Assembly: GCA_025201765.1 (NCBI GenBank)
Contig: MU623431.1
Span: 89,793-153,792, forward strand
DNA: 64,000 nucleotides
From: Daldinia sp. FL1419
Taxonomy: Eukaryota > Ascomycota > Sordariomycetes > Xylariales > Hypoxylaceae
Direction: 5' to 3'
Position 1 is the stretch's first letter. Every line of letters begins with the position of its first letter. The notes under the pieces were generated by a model, which did no database searches, was not told the origin of the DNA, and saw only the letters and a list, made by a program, of their open reading frames with translations. The position numbers and the translations under genes are program-made. Of this stretch, positions 1-12,636 are shown piece after piece.

Positions 1-1585
1 CTTTGATAACATGAGAAAATTTATTTTCATGATGACATGTCCAATTTTTTATGCTAGATTGTATTTGAGTCGCTCGACCTTGATGTGAACGATTGGGATT
101 ACCTGAACGAAATATTTCTATCTCTTTATCTCTCAGAAATTGCTTTTTAACATTCAGTTACTAACATTGGTCTTAGATATATATAACCTCGTAATATGGA
201 TATACATGTTTGAAACGAAGGAACAGTTTATATACTACCAACACTAACGTAAAGTCATTATAGACATGAGGTTACTATGGGCACCGTAGCCGACAGTTAT
301 CTACGCATATTCCTCAGTTCATGGGCCATAACATCAACACCCCGCTAAAATAGGAAGCATATGCTCCAGTACATCTATAAAGTTGATGCCTAATGCCAAC
401 GAAGGCGACAATGGTATTGCCCATGGGTACAATTCGCGTTCAAGATACCCAGGTAGGTAGGTAAACATGTAGGGGAAAGATCGTCTACCTATCAACATAT
501 CCCATATCACTATAAGCCGTAGTAATTCAAATAATATTAGGAGAAATGTGACAAAAGGTCTCCAACAAAAGAAAAAAATGTCTCCGTCGAATAATCTGAC
601 CTATGAGAGTTGGATTTATTTGTTTGCCTATTGTAACCTCAATCTGCCATTCGCGTTAGCCATCATGCACCATGCTTACTTTGGTCTATTTTTCATGTAC
701 CTAGAGGCTAGAGCAGATCTTTCTCTTCATTTCTGCTTGGCCCAAATCGACTGGATGGGTTGTACAAGTTGAGGCTGAGCAAGACGGCAGATATACCTAA
801 CAATACTCTTGTTTCGAATCTCACGATAGGTGTAATACAAGGGCAGACCTGTAAATTACGGTTACTTGTCGTACAAAATCCGAGCGAATGGCACTTGACG
901 GCAAGGATTGATCGGCACTGCTCAGCCATTGGCTCTCACATATTTACCAAGAGCGGTAAGTAGGATGATGGGTAATTGGGCTAATTCGCAAGGAATCCCG
1001 GTCCGTTCTGCATCATGGCGGGATCCCCCAGGTTCCCACGAGTTTCTTAAGTCCCCAGTAAAAAGAATCCTGCTGCCTGGGATTTCAAAAATACGAAGGC
1101 ATCTAACCGCGACTTGTTGATACTAGGGGTATATTCCTAAGTATTGCAATATTGCAAAATTCAGAGCGAAGCGATGCCAACTCCATATATTCATGTTGTC
1201 TTATTCGCCGCGCGACGCTGTGTATTAAACAATAGGAGTATCTAGCTTCTCGAATGCCTAAAAGAATATCATGTTGCTGGCAGGGGGTTTGACGAGGCTC
1301 ATTCGACTATTCAGTAGGCATGTAACAACGTAACATGCAAGTTTTGATCTGTAACTATAGGTCCTGCCCAGAAATGCCGTGTGATAGTAAATAGACACAC
1401 AGCCGTGGAGGCTTGGCTCAAGCCAATTTTAATTCGGAGCTGAGCCGTATCCTATATGTTATACCTACCCCCCGACTTGAGCACTAAATAATAGTCCACA
1501 ACTCAGTTAGTTGCTCTATAGTACTAACTTGTCCGACGATGTATATGGCATAATCATACAGTTAGTTGTTGTCAACGCCGTCAAG
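1..1585. other. Intergenic, no gene recognised
   Basis: I see no gene in this stretch. Open frames are all below 75 codons and resemble no protein I know. It contains an AGGTAGGTAGGTA-type run near 451-464, one of the dispersed TACCTA motifs found between genes throughout the window. The last few hundred bases are presumably the promoter of the ABC transporter that follows. Confidence 0.6.
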
Positions 1586-4500
1586 ATGAATCTACAATCA
1601 TTGGGGCGCCAGACATGGGCCTTGACGAGGAAAAACCTCTTCATCACCATTCTCCGAAAATGGCGTTCAACTTTCTTCCGGTCTCTACTCTTCCCAATAG
1701 TTGTTTTAGTTCTCTTGCTCGAAGTTCAAAATTTCTCCAAGAATAACAACAGATATGGAATTGCCAACCCTCGTTCGGTCAGCAGCCTTGCCGACAGTAT
1801 GGCCGGTACTTCGAAATCTCTCGTCTTAGTTCAGGAGCCTGGCCTTGGATCTGATTTCCAGCCAGTCCTCGAGAAGATTACAGATCCCCTAGATTCGAAT
1901 AAACTGATTCATCTAGACGACTCTGATAAAATCGATTCTATTTGCCCCGTGGATTATCACGGAAATTCTCCATGTCATGCGGTAGTAATCTTCAAAGACA
2001 CGCCCCTTAGTGGACACATCAACGCAACATGGAACTACACCATCAGAACGGATCCCAGCCTCGGCTACTGGTCTTTCAACGTCTTCGACACGAGCAGCGC
2101 CGTCGACAAAGTCTATTTACCTCTTCAGTTAGCCATTGAAAACGCGATGCTCAACTTAACTGATAGCCCGGACTTCATGCCGTACACGTATCTATCACAA
2201 GCCGAAGTGGACGAGGAGTCGAGAAGGGGCTTCATTATCATGGCGTTGTATCTTTTGTCTTTTGTCTACTACATCACCTTCATCCCGGTCGGTCATCACG
2301 TTGCGGGCATGATAGCAGCCGAGAGGGAATCCGGCATGTCAGACTTGATCGACGCAATGGGCGGAGGAGTTGCTTGGCCGAGAGTGTTGAGTTATGTTTT
2401 CACATTCGATATTCTGTATTTGCCTTTGTGGATCATCATGGGAGCCTGTAAGTGACCTGACATCGACTTTTAATGTTTTCTCTAACACAAAATAGTATAC
2501 CAGGCTCTCCTTCTCCCAGGCCAAAGCGCGGCTGTTACGATATTCTGGCAAATATTCACAGGCTGGGCAATCACAAGCGCGTCTGTTTTCGGAGCTGCAT
2601 TTTTCAAACGATCCGCCTTTGCTAGTCTTTGGGTTTCCTTGATTCCCTGGCTCTTAGCCATCTGTTCTGCCTTTTCGGAAAACCTCGCGGACCCTGCCCC
2701 TCTCAGTCAGGTTGTCGCGTTGTCTTTCTTCTTCCCTAGTATGAATTACATCTACTTCTTTAACTTCATAGCCAAGGCTGAAATCGTTGGAACCCGACTC
2801 GGTATGCAGCAGCCGTTGTCAGGAGCCAGCTTGGAAGAAGGATATATTAGCGGTCAGGGGCGTGGGGTTAACTGGGTCAGTCTCACCGGCCCCTATTTCC
2901 TCTGGATCATCTTGGTTGTCCAAATCATTGGTTACGCGCTGTTGGCTGTTCTGGTTGAGACGTTGCTACATGGGAACAACCACCGTCGGCGGACATTCCA
3001 TGATACTCCGGAGGCAGCTAGCTCCCATGTCGCCATTGAGACTATCGACTTGGAGAAACAGTATCGACCGTCATGGTTCAAAAAGTTTTTTTGTTGTGCT
3101 CGTGCTCCGAAAACGAAGGCCGTCGATGGGTTAAATCTTGTCAGTCAGAAAAGACAGATTCTTTGCCTATTGGGTCCTAATGGTTCCGGGAAAACAACGA
3201 CTCTTGATATGTTGGCCGGGTTTCAGGCGCCTACTGGTGGACAAGTGAATATCAATGCTTCGCCATCGCAATTGGGTAAGTTACGTTGTGTAATATGAGT
3301 ACGAAACTTGCACTAATCGACATAATACAGGTATTTGTCCGCAGCGTAATGTATTATGGGACAACCTAACCGTCTACGAGCACTTGGTTATTTGGAATAC
3401 TCTGAAAGGCAACACCGAAAATCCCGCGGCCCTCGAACAACTCATTGAAAAATGCGACCTTGCTCTTAAGAAGAACAGCTATGCGGGCAACTTGAGCGGT
3501 GGCATGAAGCGAAAGCTCCAATTAGCTTGCATGTTGGTCGGTGGCTCCTCCGTTTGTCTAATGGATGAAGTCACTTCTGGTCTAGACCCCCTATCTCGTC
3601 GCGCAATCTGGAATGTGGTTCTTAGTGAGAGAGCCCAGAGGACTATGGTGTTGACTACGCACTTCCTTGACGAATGCGAGGTCTTGTCCGACCACGTTGT
3701 TATTATCACTCTTGGAAAACTCAAGTGCCAAGGAACACCGACCGAATTGAAGAACGAGTATGGCGGAGGTTACCGCGTTCACATCCCAAGGACCGAAGAT
3801 ATATCGGACATACCATACCCAGTAACTGAACAGCACGATAGGTATATCTGCAGAACACCAGACTCCACATCCGCCGCAAGACTCCTAGCGTCTCTAAAGA
3901 ACTCTGGCGATGCAGAGCTATATATCACTGGCCCAACTATAGAAGACGTATTCCTCAAAGTCTCCGAAGAACCGCATACACTCATCGGCGAGACACCAGA
4001 AGAGATTTCAATCGCAGACTCGCAGCAAAGCCGAGTAAAGAGTCCACACGTCGAGCCGCCACTATGGGTTACCTACTCGCAGCAGTTCTGGGCACTCTTT
4101 CTGAAAAGGATCCAAATCCTACGTTCAAACTGGTGGGCCTACCTCTTCGCCCTCGCCATCCCAATCATCGCAACCTACGCCATCGGGACTTTCCTCGAGG
4201 ACTACCAGATCCCCGACTGCAACCACCTGATTTCCTATGCGCCCTACGACAACCGCATGAGCTTCAACTACGTCTCTGAACTCGCCCTCGGCCCCCCATC
4301 CGCAAACAGCACCGTCGAGGAGATAATCAACTCCACGAGCCAATACTACTACAGGAGCTGGGGTCTCGGGCCCTACGTCTTCGATACCCGCGAAGAAGTC
4401 GAGAACTTCGTCCGCACCGATACCCAAAACGTCTCGTACGGCGGCGCCGTGTGGATGGGGAATAATTCGAAACCGCTGATCGCGTACTCTGCTCAGACCG

Positions 4501-6497
4501 GCTCCGGCGGCGCTTCTGGTCTTTTGAATCTCGTTAATCAGGTTCGCAGCGGAGGGCGTGTGGCGGGGTACTTGTCTACTCTCCGCTCGTATCACCAGGC
4601 TGAGGGAGGACAGAGCATGTTCTACGTTACGATTTTCTGCCTGCTGCAGGCGCTTTATCCGGCTTTCTTCTCCTTATACCCGACGTACGAGCGCAGGTCC
4701 CAAGTACGAGGACTTCAGTATTCAAATGGGGTCCGACCGTTCCCGCTGCTATTTTCGTATTGGATGTTCGATTTTGTTTTTGTACTGGTGATTACCGCCG
4801 TCTGTACAGCTTTGATTGCTCCTATTGCGCCATGGTTTGGGTTGGGCTACATCTGGTTCATTCAAGTGCTCTACGGACTTGCGGCTATCCTGTTCTCATA
4901 TTTGATTTCTCTCATGTCTCGGTCGCAGCCGGCTGCATTTGCTTACTCGATCCTATTTATGGCTATTATGTATGCGATCTCGATCATCGCATTACTGGTG
5001 ATCCAGATGACGGACGGTGCCAACCAAATGGCCAACGACGGAACCGCCTACGGACTCGGTCTTATCTTCCCTATTCAGAATCTTATGCGAGGTATGGCCG
5101 TCAGTTTGAACATGTACATTGTCCGTTGCAGAGGACAAGACATGATTACCGACCCGGGTTCATTCTATGCTTTTGGCGGACCTATCATGCTTCTCATTCT
5201 CCAAATTATCGGCCTCTTCAGTTTGCTCCTGTGGCTTGAAGGCGGTAGCTTTGCGTGGATCACCAAGCCTAAGTCCCTACCACCAGTCATCGACGACGCA
5301 GAAAAGAGCGGTACCTCGTCTGGAAGGCCTGATGTTGACGCCGAGACGGCTCGTGTGGCCGCATCGGAGATGGATCTTCTTCGCGCTCTTCACGTGTCCA
5401 AGAAGTTCGGTCCTAATGTTGCAGTTGACGACGTGTCCCTTGGTCTCCAAGAAGGCGAGATCCTGGCTCTATTGGGTCCTAACGGTGCCGGAAAGACTAC
5501 CATGATTAACATGATCCGTGGCGACCTGACACCAAGCAGCGGTCGCATCTATCTCGAAGGCGTCGACGTTCTCAGGAATAAGCGATTGGCTCAAAAGCAC
5601 CTTGGTGGTAAGTTATCCGTATTCTCCTCCCCTCGTCTTATCACTAGTACTAATGGAATAATTGCTACAGTCTGCCCCCAATTCGACGCCCTAGACCTTC
5701 TCACAGTCCGCGAACACTTGACCTTCTACGCACGCTGCAAAGGAGTTGAAGATATCAAAGGCGCAGTAGCATACGTGATGGCCCGCGTGGGCATCACAAC
5801 CTATGCAAGCAAGCAAGCTGCTAAGCTTTCCGGTGGCAACAAACGTAAACTAAGTCTCGCTATTGCCCTACTAGGCGACCCGCCGGTCCTACTTCTCGAC
5901 GAGCCTAGCTCGGCCATGGACGCAGCATCGAAGCGCGTGCTATGGCGCACGCTCGCGGCCGTGGCCCCCGGTCGCTCCGTCTTATTAACCACGCACTCGA
6001 TGGAAGAAGCAGACGCGCTCGCGACCCGTGCGGCCATTGTGGCGCGTACGGTCCTTGCCGTGGGCACGACGGAGGCGCTGCGCAAGACGCACAGTAACGA
6101 GTACCACGTGCATCTCATCCTACGCAGCGCGCCACTCTCTACCGCGGACGAAATGCATGGCGTAGAGACGTGGGTGCGGCAGACATTCGGTGAGTCGCTG
6201 CGCTTCGAGGGGCAGAGTCTCGGAGGACAGGTCCGATTCGTGGTCCCGGCCGACAGCAAGGTCCCCGAGGTCCCTAGCAATAGCGACGATGCGATTACGC
6301 CTGCAAAGGGGCCTCATGCAACGCGCAGCTTTACGGGTTACTTGATTGAGACGCTAGAGGCGCGGAAGGAGGAGCTGGGTATCGACTGCTACTCTATTTC
6401 CGCGGCGACGATGGAGTCGGTGTTTATGAAGGTGGTCAAGGAGAGCGACGCCGAGGAGGATGAGGGACGGGAGAAGAAACGCTGGTGGAGATGGTAG
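1586..6497 (+). CDS. Full-length ABCA-type ABC transporter (1581 aa)
   Basis: A TMD1-NBD1-TMD2-NBD2 transporter of the ABCA subfamily, whose members usually move or flip lipids. Exons by inspection: 1586-2447, 2496-3275, 3331-5607, 5671-6497; all three introns are phase 1 with GTAAGT donors. NBD1 has Walker A GPNGSGKTT (about residue 514), signature LSGGMKRK (about 602) and Walker B CLMDEV, with Val where Pro is usual. NBD2 has GPNGAGKTT (about 1263), LSGGNKRK (about 1360) and LLLDEP. The N-terminal hydrophobic span lies near residues 30-50, followed by a lumenal or extracellular loop with NxS/T sites, then a membrane block. ATG 1586 (MNLQSLGRQTW) is preferred over an upstream in-frame ATG at 1511, because ABCA proteins begin shortly before the first span. 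The third intron is 63 nt, a multiple of three, and free of stops. Substrate unknown. The basic tail KKRWWRW is unusual but intact. Confidence 0.93.
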
Positions 6498-7457
6498 GAT
6501 TGGAGGCTGGTTGTCACTCAATAGCGGCCCGTGAGACGTTTAAGGGGCGGGATGTGAGATATATAATCGCATAATTTTCCTTGGCCGTCATGTGTTATGT
6601 TTGATACCTTTTTCGAAATGAAAACATACTAAAGATTAAACTATTCGTACCTAGGGAGTTAGGTTAGGAGATAATTCTTAATTACGGTATCTATTGAGTC
6701 GAATTACAGGCTATCATATGGATTTCTCCTTTTGTACGTGCGTACCTAGTATAGTAAACCTGCCTACCTAGGTAGGTATACTTCTAATATATGCTGTGTA
6801 CACTTATGCTTTTCATGTTTAAAAAGTATCCCTATATACGAGTCAAGATACTACATACAACTAGATAGATGTTGATGTGGTCGTCCGAGATACAAGACCT
6901 CCAGGCCCCACGCATACAATATGCATATTCGTATCCAATCACCAAGACACTCTATCCTGCTGGTGTGGTTTGTTCGCATACTCCCAGGCAATGTCATGAT
7001 TATAATATTGCGCCTTCTCAGTAGTTATCTGCAATACTAACCCTCCCAATCTGCTGTGTGTACTAGTATAGTTGCTTCCAAGGAGAAAGTTATAATATTC
7101 CTCTCTAGCACAATCAATTTTATACACAACATGGCCCATTGCATTCCTAAGCAATGCTGTAAAATACTTATCCTGCTGGACGATATGAAACCTTGAAATT
7201 GCAATGACGAAGAATAAATTCTTCTCTCTTTTTAGCTCTTGATATTTTAAAGAAGTTGAAGTTCAGATTTGCATATTCCCGTAGTGTGGTTGCACCGCTT
7301 CGTGGAGCGGTCCAGCATCTGCTAAGTACGGATCTGAGAATACGCAATATTGATATATATAAGGTATGCATTGTGGTGAGCGGATAAGCCGTCTCCATAA
7401 GACACCCAGCTCCTACCGCCTCTACTACTTCCCCATCACGCACTAGAGGCCCAGGAC
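6498..7457. other. Intergenic, AT-rich
   Basis: Terminator region of the ABCA gene and the upstream region of the decayed monooxygenase. A TACCTAGGTAGGTA palindrome lies near 6764-6778. No gene recognised. Confidence 0.6.
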
Positions 7458-8642
7458 ATGGAGACGCCCAGGCCCTTCCGCGTAATAATTGTAGGCAGCG
7501 GTATGGTTGGCCTTACCGCAGCCCATATACTCTCACAAGCTGCGGTCGATTTTCTTATTATGGAGAAATACGACAGCCCGCTATGTTTGAAAGGAGCGGG
7601 ATTCGCAGTATGGCTGCAAATCTTTCGTCTATTCGACCAACTCGGTCTGCTTGAAGCTATTAAGCCAATCCTAGAATATGTCGAAAAAGGGGCTGTCCTT
7701 TCGACGAAAGATGCCCATATGATCGTGGTTGATAAGACCTCGGAGTTACTTGAGCAGAAGTTCGTGCTTGAGATTAGGCAGAGCCTAAAGCATAGTTGCT
7801 AGGTCTTTTTGACCACGGCCACGGCCACGGTATTGAATTCAGCAACCGCCCTGAGATGGTCAAATATCTCCATGAAATCTTGCCAGAGACGGCGAAATCT
7901 CGTGTTCTCTTCAAAAAGCACGTGCAAGATATTGAAGTCTCGAAAGACGGGTAAAAGTGATATGCAATGATGGTGGCCAGATTCCAATCCCCGAGCTATC
8001 TAGGAATACTAAATTCGGCGGTACTTGCAATGGAATAGCTACCTTACTCAGATAATAAACGAGACAATTGGAGGCTGGTTCGGGCTATTCGAGAAACTAG
8101 AATCTCCCGCTTCCAAACGCATACAATATACAGAAGCAGATAAAACGAAAATAGTAGAAAAATGGGAATACCTGTACATGGCACTGGGCTTCACGCTTCG
8201 TGACGTAGACACGAAGCGGTATGATGATATTACGCTTATTAACCGCGAAGAGTGATTGGGTGGTCAATGGTTTTCGGAGCGTATAGTGCTCGTGGGCGAT
8301 GTCGTACGTAAGCTGGAACCTCACACCGGTTTGGGCTATAACTGCGGCGCAATGGATCTGGTCGTGCTGGTCAACGGTTTACGGCAGTTATTAAAGGGTA
8401 TAGAGTCTCCAAGCAGGCCGGATCTCGAAAGACTATTTCACGCCTATCAAGCTGAACAGATGGAAGAGACGCAGAAGTGCTTTACCGTGTCATATACAAC
8501 CCCTCGATTATTGGCATGGCCGACCTGGGAGCATAAGGCTGGAGAAAAGTATATTTTAACTTATCTTCTCCTCAACAGAACGGCGTATAATAACACCACC
8601 GGGCCACTCGTCAGCTCAACACCGCTTTGTGGTTGCAACTAG
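7458..8642 (+). pseudogene. Decayed FAD-dependent monooxygenase (PaxM-like)
   Basis: Relic of a class A flavoprotein monooxygenase of the kind found in fungal secondary-metabolite clusters. The N terminus still reads as an FAD-binding Rossmann motif (VIIVGSGMVGLTAAH) followed by an acidic strand end (MEKYDSP). The reading frame is then broken: an in-frame TAG at 7800, a frame change before LFDHGHGHGIEFSNRPEM (about 7805 onward), loss of the usual DG motif block around 7940-8040, and an in-frame TGA at 8253 between a GWFGLFEKL-like strand and the second FAD motif. That motif reads RIVLVGDVVRKLEPHTGLG (about 8280-8340), where functional members have GDAxHKxxPxxGQG, so the key His-Lys and Gln positions are also altered. 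No splice combination I tried restores one frame. It sits between an ABCA transporter and a Rid-family gene. Confidence 0.85.
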
Positions 8643-8722
8643 CCGGATATCGATGAGTAGAGTTTTGCTATTATACAGATATTTATAACCGCCCTGTTTT
8701 CCCCTAAGCTATACCATCGCCT

Positions 8723-9207
8723 CTAAGCACGAGCCTTCTGTGCTTCAGCAGCACCCTCCTTGTCATAAGCCTGGACTTCGATCTCGATGTGCATCGTATC
8801 CATACCGAGCTGCTTGACACCAATCTCCGTCCACACAGGGGTGTGGTTCGGCATCCAACGTTTAAGGTTCTCAACGATACGATCGTGTGTGGCCTTGATG
8901 TCTGTGCTGTAGGTGACCACGCGGTATACCTGCGACCATCCCTTGCCACCGGCGTCCTTCAACGCGTGGTCGACATTGTCGAAGGCTTGGTCAATTTCCT
9001 CTTGGAGGTTTTCCTTGAGCGAGACGCTGGCACGGTCCCAACCACCTATTCGCTTGTGAGTCGGGCTGAATTAGGAAGATAAATTGTTCACATACCTTGA
9101 CCGGAAAGGAAGATGCTGTTTTCTACACGGATGGCCTGGCTGTAATGCATTGTCTCACGAGCCCATTCACCAGCTCCGGGATACGCGTACGATGGTAGAC
9201 CTGCCAT
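8723..9207 (-). CDS. Rid/YjgF/UK114-family protein (144 aa)
   Basis: Small Rid-superfamily fold protein; family members act as imine/enamine deaminases or ligand-binding trimers. Exon 1 is 9207-9096 and exon 2 is 9045-8723, with a 50-nt intron (GTATGT...TAG) that joins SGQG to GWDRAS in phase. The N-terminal strand FLSGQGG and the C-terminal MHIEIEVQAY strand are typical. The Arg of E. coli RidA that binds the imino-acid carboxylate is not evident: the equivalent stretch reads TPVWTEIGV. It therefore probably belongs to a non-RidA subgroup rather than being a canonical 2-aminoacrylate deaminase. Full family length. It is convergent with the broken monooxygenase. Confidence 0.85.
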
Positions 9208-12200
9208 TGTGATGATGATGTTTGAGTAAAAGATATCTTAGTGTGGAGGTGTAAGTGCTAGAGGTTGATGAGTGTCTAATAAGATGATCTGGTAAGTCTG
9301 AGCAATATCGAACACTCAACCTGATGCCCCTTCATTTATATATTCACTCGGTCTATGGATTAGATAATACTAATAATTGGTTTGCATAGTGTTTATATAT
9401 AAGGGATTATGTGCACCCTGGAATCAGAGATACCAGGATGCGACTCTATACATGAACTCATATCCTAACTTACCTAGCTATATACGCCCTAGAAATTCGA
9501 AATAAAATGATAAAAATACCATTTAACATTCGGAAAAATCCCCTGACTTGGTATAATAGCTACTTCATAATTTATTACTTATATTACCACGTTAGATAGG
9601 TAGGTAGTCATAAAGTAACTCGACTAAACTAGACATAACATATTTACAAGATATTTGCTTATTGATCCTATGGACACTTTTCCCCAGCGATCGTGAATAG
9701 TTTCTCCGAATGGCACATAGACAAGACCCAGTCGGTGAATGTTAGTATTGCTAGGAATATAACTTATGTGGTAAAGTGAGTTAACTAGTCTCTGCTGTGC
9801 CGTGACTCGCTGGGGCTGCCAAGTTGGACCGGGAACAAGAAGAAATCCGATCTGAATAATCAACCAAATACCTAGGTTAGGTATGATAGCCAAGATTGAT
9901 GGGGCAGAATTCGAAAAGGGGAAATTACTTTCATCGCAAAGACTCGAGACTACTTTAAACTCTATGGATAAAACTCTACACAATGACTTTCCGCATGATC
10001 CGGTAGTGATGACAAGTAAAGCCTGGATGAGACTGAATTGGAAGCATGGGTATCGATTGGTTGGAATAATTCATACAACTCCTTTGAGTTCTACTCAAAC
10101 TTTGGAAACTACCTTAAGGCAGGTAGCAGCTGATTGGAAGAAAGCAGTCTCTAAATAACGGGATCTGAAAGCATTCTTTGAGAATACTCTTAGCGTAGAG
10201 ACATGTGTTCTATCTCTGTCCTGTATCATTCAATTTGCGGCAACTATGTGGAGACTACCTACACATGTTCATTTCTCGCAGAGGAGGAAATATATGATTC
10301 TTTTCATAACCAAACAGTATGATGCCGCGTGTAAGATATCAATCGATCCTTATACTCCGTCATCCAGGCATGTTTAAGCTGCAGTCACAATGAAGCAAGG
10401 GGATTGCCATATATCAACATCGTGATGTTTGGCTTCTGATTACTTTCCGTAGTACGCCAACCGTGGTCGTAGCGCATAATCGGGGGCGTATCCGCACCAT
10501 CTAGATCGGACCCGTAAATCTACATCGTATTCGAGTCGTCATTCATTGGTGGGTAACTGCCGGCACATCCACTTCTCTTCAAAAGCCCCGAAGGATAGCG
10601 GTAGGTAGTGGCTTGAAAAAGAGGCACCTTGTGTTTGCACCACCTCGTAGCGAACCCGAGCACCCCGGACTCTTTCGTATATAAAGAGACGAAGTCCTCG
10701 AACGAAAGACTAGACTAAGATTGAGATATATTTAGTTACCTTGGTAGATATCATCGTTGGGTTCGCGTGGATTGCGGGCATTGGGAGTTGCGTGTTCGGC
10801 ACGATCCTTAAGCTTAAAGACGTGGCAACACCGAACATGATTTACTCGGAACTAGACGACATTAGCGGCTCTAAATCTACTGGGCAGAGCTGAATTTGTC
10901 TCCAGTATTGAGGCTTGCGTTAGCCGTGTAAGCCGAATCAAGCGGAGAACGCGGTATGATAGGAATACCGTTGGGCTCTTCTTGATCCTTAGCATCGTTC
11001 GAGTTTTTTTTTTTCGACGTGACGCCACGCTGCGTCGTGGTTGATGCTTGAAATTTTTTGGATGCTGTAGATTTTTGATTTTTTAATCAAATTTTCTTAG
11101 ACATGGAAACTTGTGGTTGTGGATATTAGTGGTTGAAAAAAAGCCATGTCTTAGAGATGCGTCTGCTGTATCTGTATTACAATTTCTCTATCAGGAAAGG
11201 AAGTTGAAAGTCTGCTCGTGATAAAAAATAAAGTGTCGAATATTGTTAGCTTAATAGGTGCTACCTAAGTACTAATCGTACCATGTAGGTACTGACCTTC
11301 AGCTACGGGTGCCTACCTTTTGGTGTAGGTATGTATTGTATGTATATCAGCAATGTTGGGCAGGAATGCAAGTGGACCGTGCTTTAAAACTCGCTGCCTT
11401 TTGACTGGGATGCGGGGTCTACATAGGCTTCTTAGGTACTTCTTGGGGTTGCAAAGGCAGCAACCACCTCAAGCAAACACCTACAAAGCACCAGAAGCAC
11501 CAGAATTGCAGAACTGCAGAAAGTACCAGGTCGCAGCTTGTACATACCTACATATATCCCACTTTTTTTTCTCAACCCAACTTGCGAGATCTGCTACCTT
11601 TATTCACCAGTTAGCGGCTGCCAGCTTTCCCACACCGCATTATTCCATCTATCTCTTGCAGCGACGCCTTTTGGATACCTCACCTACATCATGTAGGTTC
11701 CGGGTCCCAAGTAATCCATAAGTCCGACAAGAAATAAAAAGCACTGACAACCCTTTTCCTCTCATTTGATCCTCTTAGATTCCCTTTTTTTCTCTTTACT
11801 TCCCCCCTCAACACCATACACCATCTGCCTTCACCCCGTCTTAGGCGTGGTGAAGGTTCTTGTGTGTATTGTGTATGCATACTGTGGTACCGAGTAGAGC
11901 GTTTCACGATACTTGGCACCAGTGGCAAGTGGAGTCCACGTTCTAAAAGCAGAAACTTTTTCAAAGACCAGGGGGGGAAATAGTGCAAATCGGCATTACC
12001 CCCTGGGCTTTGGCCACGAGAGAGATCGTCATCCACTTTTGTTTGGTGACGAGTTGACGAGCAACTAGTAGAAAAACAAAACAGACTTGGATATCGTCTT
12101 TTTATCTTATTTTAAAAAGACTGTCATCTTTTTCAACTTTCTTCCTTTTTCATTCACTTTGGTAGTTCGGTCCTCCGAACCCTTTTTTTAACCTTCTTCG

Positions 12201-12636
12201 GGGACCTGGGTATTGCCTAGGTACTTAAAAGGTTGTACCTCTTAACATTACCTAAAATCTCAGCCGGCCAATTGGTGGTGGAAGAAGATTACTACTTGGG
12301 TACGTAAGCTTGCTAGCTTCCATTGCCCCTTATTTGTCGATACATTGATACCTGCATACAACCAGAGCCAAATGGCCGGAATCTTTGGCTGTATCTAATT
12401 TTAAAAATTACCTGTCCAATTCTAACTTTCAGCCTTTTTGACAGATCTTTTTCCACCACGCCAACAAACGACCACAATATCAATTACGATATCATCGTCA
12501 TTTGAAGCATCAATCGCGTTCCTTCGAGCCTTTACCGAAATACATTGGCTCATCAACATTCGTCTGAATCGATTTCAGCACTTTGTTCTAGCAATCGCTT
12601 TATCCTCAAGTCCCGTTTTGTATTTCATTGAACGCA
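9208..12636. other. 3.4-kb region without a convincing gene
   Basis: Contains the ridA-like promoter, a doubtful 91-codon ORF at 9883-10158, a TATATAAAG sequence near 10678 not followed by a recognisable coding region, T-rich tracts around 11007-11100 and 12105-12190, and several TACCTA-type motifs (11262-11335, 12216-12224). The pyrimidine-rich last 600 bases are probably the promoter and 5' UTR of the PRA1-family gene. Confidence 0.5.
9883..10158 (+). CDS. Doubtful small ORF (91 aa)
   Basis: Uninterrupted ATG-to-stop frame of 91 codons with unbiased, soluble-looking composition (contains SKAWMRLNWKHGYRLVG). I recognise no family. It follows a TACCTAGGTTAGGTA motif. It could be a chance frame, a relic exon or a small species-specific protein; there is no further support. 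Confidence 0.15.
   Translation: MIAKIDGAEFEKGKLLSSQRLETTLNSMDKTLHNDFPHDPVVMTSKAWMRLNWKHGYRLVGIIHTTPLSSTQTLETTLRQVAADWKKAVSK

Noticed and set aside
11353..11721. 122-aa ORF in the long region before the PRA1 gene
   Set aside because: Compositionally random, no motif, and in a T-rich promoter-like region.
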